Source of the DNA: Mercurialis annua
Lineage: Eukaryota; Streptophyta; Magnoliopsida; Malpighiales; Euphorbiaceae
Length of the DNA stretch: 64,000 bases
Reading direction: 5' to 3'
NCBI RefSeq assembly: GCF_937616625.2
Contig: NC_065577.1
Location: 22,388,501-22,452,500 of the forward strand
Part shown: piece after piece, positions 59,151-64,000 of the stretch
How positions within the stretch are numbered: the first letter of the stretch is position 1
How the letters are laid out: each line of letters begins with the position of its first letter
Position numbers and translations under genes: made by a program
Notes under the pieces: generated by a model
The model's input: only the letters and a program-made list of their open reading frames with translations
What the model was told of the DNA's origin: nothing
Databases searched by the model: none

Positions 59151-60011
59151 CTGTTTAGCGATTTAAGCCAAAGGTATACAAATGCTACGAAAAAATCCAA
59201 ACGTTTCCATCTTAGGGATTTAAGCCAAACGCTTACAAACGTTTCAAAACAAATCCAAACGTTTTCCCTTTTTTGCAATTGATGCCAAACGTTTACAAAC
59301 GTTACGAAACAAATTCAAACCTTTCACCTTTTTAGCAATTTAAGCCAAACGTTTACAAACGTTACGAAACAAATCCAAGCGTTTGACCTTTTTAGCGATA
59401 TATGCCAAACGTTTACAAACGTTACGAAACAAATCCAAACCTTTCACCTTTTTAGCGATTTAAGCCGAACGTTTACAAACATTACGAAACAAATCCAAAC
59501 ATTTTACCTTTCTAGCGATTTAAGCCGAATGTTTAAAACGTTACGAAACCAAGCGTTTCACCTTTTTTGCAATTTAAACCAAACGTTTACAAATGTTTCG
59601 AAACAAATCCATACGTTAAACCTTTTTTGCGATTTAAGACAAACGTTTACAAACGTTACAAAAGAAATTCAAATGTTTTCCCATTTAAGCGATTTAAGCC
59701 AAATGTTTTGAAATTAAACCAAACGTTTCCCCATTTTAGCGATTTAAGTTAGACGCTTACAAACGTTACGGAACAAAAACAAATGTTTCACCTTTTTAAT
59801 TATTTAAGCCAAACCTTTTAAACGTTACGAAACAAATCCAAGCATTTCACTCTTTTTGCAATTTAAGCCAACCGTTTACAAATGTTACGAAACAAATCCA
59901 AATGTTTCACCTTTTTAGCGATTTAAGCCAAACATTTACAAACGTTACGAAACAAATCCAAACGTTTTCCCATTTTAGAGATTTAAGCCAAACGTTTACA
60001 AATGTTACGAC

Positions 60012-60609
60012 ACAAATCCAAGTGTTTCACCTTTTTAGCGATTTAAGCCAAACTTTTACAAACGTTACAAAATAAAAGCAAACGTTTAAAACGTTACGAA
60101 ACAAATCGAAACGTTTCACATTTTTAGCAATTTAAGCCAAAAGTTTACAAACGTTACGAAACAAAGCCAAACTTTTACAAACGTTATGAAAAAATCCAAG
60201 CGTTTAATATTTTTAGCAATTTAAGACAAACGTTTTACAAACATTGCGAAACAAATCCAAGCGTTTCACCTTTTTAGCATTATAAGCCAAACGTTTACAA
60301 ACGTTACGAAATAAATCCAAGTGTTTCACCTTTTTAGCGATTTAAGCCAAACTTTTACAAACGTTACAAAATAAAACCAAACGTTTAAAACGTTACGAAA
60401 CAAATCGAAACGTTCACATTTTTAGCAATTTAAGCCAAAAGTTTACAAACGTTATGAAACAAAGACAAACTTTTACAAACGTTACGAAACAAATCCAAGC
60501 GTTTAACATTTTTAGCAATTTAAGATAAACGTTTTATAAACATTGCGAAACAAATCCAAGCGTTTCACCTTTTTAGCATTATAAGCCAAACGTTTACAAA
60601 CGTTACGAA
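60012..60609 (+). repeat. 299-bp satellite duplication
   Basis: The variants AACTTTTACAAACGTTAC, AAGTTTACAAACG and AGCATTATAAGCC occur in the same order in two adjacent units offset by 299 bp (for example 60052 and 60351), about five monomers each. Confidence 0.8.
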
Positions 60610-62535
60610 ATAAATCCAAGCGTTTCACCTTCTTAGCAATTTAATCAAAACGTTTCCCCATTTTAGCCATTTAAGCCCGACGTTTAAAACGTCACGGAAT
60701 GAATCCAAACGTTTTCCCTTTTTAGCAATTTAAGCCAAAAGTTAACAAACGCTACGCATCAAATCCAAACGTTTCACCTTTTTAACAATTTAAGCCAAAC
60801 GTTTACAAACATTACGAAACAAATCCAAGCGTTTTACCTTTTTAGCATTTTAAGCCAAACGTTTACAAACGCTACGAAACAAATACAAGCGTTTCACCTT
60901 TTTAGCAATTTATGCCAAACATTTACAAACATTACGAATCAAACCCAAACGTTTCACCTTTTCAGCGATTGAAGCCAAACATTTACAAACATTATGAAAC
61001 AATGCCAAACGTTTACAAACGTTATAAAACGTATCAAAGCGTTTCACTTTATAACAATTTAAGCCAAATGTTTACAAAACATTACGAAACAAATCCAAAC
61101 GTTTAACCTTTTTAGTGATATAAGCCAAACGTTTACAAATTATTAGTAATTGAAGCTAAAATTTTACAAACGTTACGAAACAAATCCAAACGTTTCCCCT
61201 ATTTAGCAATTTAAGCAAAACGTTTACAAACGTAACCAAACAAATCCAAACGTTTCTGCTTTTTAGCGATTTAAGCCAAACGTTTACAAACGTTACGAAA
61301 CAAATCCAAACGTTTCCGCATTTTAGCGATTTAAGCCATACGTTTACAAACGTTACGAAACAAATCCTAACGTTTCCTCTTTTTAGCAATTTAAGCCAAA
61401 CGTTTACAAATTTTACGAAACAAATCTAAAAGTTTCCCCATTTTAGTAATATAAGCCATACATTTACAAACGTTACCAAACAAATCCAATCGTTTCATCT
61501 TTTTAAAATTTTAAGCCAAACGTTAACAAACGTTAAGAAACGAAACCAAACATTTAAAACATTATGAAACAAATCCAAACGTTTCACATTTTTAGCGTTT
61601 TAAGCCACACGTTTACAAACGTGTCAGAACAAAACCAACGTTTCCCATTTTGAGCAATTTAAGCCAAATGTTTACAAACGTTACGAAACAAATCCAAACA
61701 TTTCACATTTTTAGTGATTTAAGCCAAACATTTACAAAAGTTACGAAACAAATCCATCTGTTTCAACTTTTTAGCAATTTAAGCCAAACGTTTACAAACG
61801 TTACAAAACAAATCCAAACGTTTCCCCTTTTTAGCGATTTACGCCAAACATTTACAAACGTTACGAAACAAAACCAAACGTTTAACCTTTTTAGCTATTT
61901 AAGCCAAATCTTTTAAACGTTATGAAATAAATCCAAACGTTTACAAACATTATTGAACAAAAACAAACGTTTCCCAATTTTTGAAAATTAATCCAAACGT
62001 TACAGAACAAAAACAAATGTTACAAAACTAATCCAAACGTTTCCCCTTTTTAGCGATTAAAGCCAAATGTTTACAAACGTAACGAAACAAATCCAAAAGT
62101 TTCCCCATTTTAGCGATTTAAGCCAAACGTTTTATAAACGTTATGAAAAAAAAAACCAAACGTTTACAAACGTTACGAAACAAATCCAAACGTTTGCAAA
62201 CGTTACGAAACAAATCCAAATGTTTCCCCATTTTAGCGATTTAAGCCAAACGTATACAAACGTAACGAAACAAATCCAAACGTTTCACCTTTTTAACGAT
62301 TTAAGCCAAACATTTACAAACATTACGAAATAAATTCAAATGTTTACAAACATTACGGAACAAAAACGAACTTTTTACATTTTTAGCAATTTAAGCCAAA
62401 CGTTTACAAGTGTTACGAAACAAATCCAAATGTTTCACCCTTTTAGCGATTGAAGCCAAACGTTAACGAATATTAAGAAACAAAGCCAAACCTTTTCCCA
62501 TTTTAGTGATTTAAGCCAAACGTTTATAAACGTTA

Positions 62536-63790
62536 TGTAATATCCCGTGTTTTTCTGTCATGGTTTTGTTGTGTTTCTGACTTAGTTTCGGATTATTAAT
62601 GGTGTATTTAGCAAGTGTGAAACTTTAGTTGGGGTTGGAGTTGTATCTTTTATGGGTCGCATGTGTCGTGTAAGTTTTCGATAGCGATTTGATTTGTATC
62701 CGGATTATAATTGAGGTTGTGTTCGTGTCCCTTCTGAATCTGACATGTTTTGACAAATCATTCATATCTCCCAATTTCACTGTGGGATCGAGCTCATTTT
62801 TGGATATGATGTGAACGACAAAAAGTTGACCGTTGGATCACAGTTAGAGAGGCATCAGACTAGTGTGCGAACGCACACACAGTGTGCACGAACGCACACT
62901 GTCCTTATGCGTTTTTTTCTTTTCAACTCTATATATATATACTTCTGCTACACGTTTTCCTCTTCTTCTAAACCTAATTTTCCCTCAAACCCTAGCCGTC
63001 TCATCACCTTAAAACTCTCTGAAACTACTCATCCAAGTCCTTTACTATTGCTTCACGAATCCGGTAAGTTTTCACATCCCTCTACATTGTGTTCATTCGT
63101 TCTTTTCGGTATCGTCTTGCCGTTTCTTAACTTATTATCCTCATGATTCTAGCATAAACCTGAGATGGGTTTCTTCATTTCATCAGTACTAATCGTCCTC
63201 TTCAATCCTTGAACATAAAGTCCGAATTTGGTACGTGAAATCTATCAGTTTTATCGTCGTTACGGCTCACCGCATCGATTGTTCTTTGCTGATGATTCTT
63301 CTTATTAACTATTGCTGTTTGTATTGATTCTAATGGGCATGGATCTTGTGAGTGCAGGTAATTATATTAGTTTTCGAATATCAAAGTGGCTAAATTACAA
63401 TTTAGTCCCTGAACGTTTTTATAACATATTTAAGTAAGTTTTTGATTGATAACTTATATTTTGATTTCAATTATAAACAAATTAATTAGTTTGATTTCGT
63501 ATATCAAATTGGCTAAATTATAATTTAGCCCTTGAATATTTGTATAACTTAATTAAGTGGGTTTTTGGTTGGTAACTATTTTACGCTTGCCACGTTATTA
63601 ATGTTTGTGATTGCCAGACGATAAGTATGCCTAGGATATGTTTATAGGATGACACGTATTAATGTCTGTCATGCATGACGTTTTTTTATTTGCGAAATGT
63701 TTTTTTACGTTTGAGGCTTGCTACAGGTTTCGGAGCAACCACTCCCATTCCCTAGCGCCGGTCTCGGCCCATGAGATTTGGGTCGTGACA
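62536..63790 (+). mobile_element. 5' LTR of a Tekay-like gypsy element (element 4)
   Basis: 1255 bp from TGTAATATCCCGTG to GGGTCGTGACA. It has a TATATATATA box at about 62931-62941, then AAACCCTAGCCGTC at 62987-63000 (start of transcript region) and CCGGTAAGTTTTC at 63061. The 111-codon frame at 62811-63146 lies across the LTR promoter and is not a gene. The family matches element 3 at the LTR end and leader. Confidence 0.88.
62931..62941 (+). promoter_or_regulatory. TATA box of element 4 LTR
   Basis: ACTCTATATATATATAC, about 45 bp upstream of a CT-rich leader. Confidence 0.6.
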
Positions 63791-64000
63791 ATGTCGGTAT
63801 CAGAGCATGGTCCAGTTACCATTGCTTATGTCAGAAGAGTGAGTGATTTTTCTAGGAACTCTACTGCAGCATATAGGACTCGAGTCTTGTCTTTGTTAAG
63901 TATTCGTTTGGTTTTTAAAACTTTCAGTTGGGAGTCTGTCATACGTGTGTGTTTGCATGTGATGAGATGCACATTTAATACGATATACGTTTGCAATGAT
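63791..64000 (+). mobile_element. Leader of element 4 with primer binding site (cut by window end)
   Basis: CGGTATCAGAGC at 63795-63806 is one mismatch from the Met-tRNA complement. The following leader (TCTACTGCAGCATATAGGAC, then TCGAGTCTTGTCTTTG) matches the reverse complement of 48960-49010 in element 3. gag would start beyond the window. Confidence 0.85.

Larger units (their letters stand above)
53619..62535 (+). repeat. 60-bp satellite, block E (reference array)
   Basis: About 149 monomers head to tail in one orientation. The consensus runs CAAACGTTTCACCTTTTTAG, then CGATTTAAGC, then CAAACGTTTACAAACGTTAC, then GAAACAAATC. Phase is constant for long stretches (55741-56040, for example, matches at every 60 bases). 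Each monomer holds AAACGTTT twice and AAACGTTA once. Variation includes CAATTT for CGATTT, CCCC for CACC, and AAGCG for AAACG. Frames of 80-127 codons with period FHLFSDLSQTFTNVTKQIQ arise because 60 is divisible by 3. They are broken at random by indels and are mirrored by frames on the other strand. Confidence 0.95.

Noticed and set aside
54036..62333. Many open frames of 60-127 codons with a 20-residue period (FHLFSDLSQTFTNVTKQIQ type), and frames of type FVTFVNVWLKSLKRG on the other strand
   Set aside because: They follow from a 60-bp monomer, divisible by three, whose consensus lacks stops in these frames. They start and stop at random indels, occur on both strands, and have no upstream gene signals.
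62811..63146. 111-codon frame as a host gene next to the satellite
   Set aside because: It spans the TATA box and leader of an LTR whose two ends and primer site are clear.

Overview
The window comes from a flowering-plant nuclear genome, probably a eudicot. It is AT-rich, carries angiosperm-type LTR retrotransposons of three groups (Ty1/copia resembling Ale/Retrofit, Ty3/gypsy chromovirus resembling Tekay, and Ty3/gypsy Tat), and about a third of it is satellite DNA. I found no intact host gene, tRNA, rRNA or CRISPR array. It reads as a heterochromatic block: a satellite array repeatedly invaded by retrotransposons, most of them decayed. The lineage names rest on motif recognition, not on a search.

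Layout. 1-6845: minus-strand, non-coding remains of a Tekay-like gypsy element (LTR 3542-6845, primer site 3526-3537), itself interrupted by a probable solo LTR at 20-1677 flanked by AGGAT. 6846-8532: satellite block A. 8533-16277: two minus-strand LTR-like pieces with very AT-rich degenerate repeats between them. 16278-18533: unassigned sequence. 18539-23262: a minus-strand copia element with both LTRs and a possible AATAT target duplication. 23268-24472: a further LTR-like piece. 24474-28277 and 36523-41813: satellite blocks B and C, which are one array split by a Tat-type gypsy element at 28278-36522 with a perfect CGAAA target duplication. 41814-48120: plus-strand relative of the first element with its 3' LTR. 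48121-51034: truncated minus-strand Tekay-like element with LTR, primer site and gag. 51036-51990: satellite block D. 51991-53618: LTR-like piece ending in a cluster of palindromes. 53619-62535: satellite block E. 62536-64000: 5' LTR and leader of another Tekay-like element that runs off the window.

The satellite has a 60-bp monomer and fills about 20.7 kb. Its core is the self-complementary octamer AAACGTTT. Because 60 is divisible by 3, it produces many long but meaningless open frames with a 20-residue period. Blocks A to C switch strand several times. D and E run one way only, and E contains a 1375-bp higher-order duplication and a 299-bp duplication.

The most interesting locus is inside the Tat element, which has lost part of reverse transcriptase and all of integrase. 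Between its pol remnant and its 3' LTR is a complete-looking antisense transcription unit: G-box, TATA box, pyrimidine-rich leader, three introns with GT/AG borders, a domain resembling the putative gypsy-type transposon domain, a basic region and a long coiled coil. Some frames are now broken, but the architecture remains readable.
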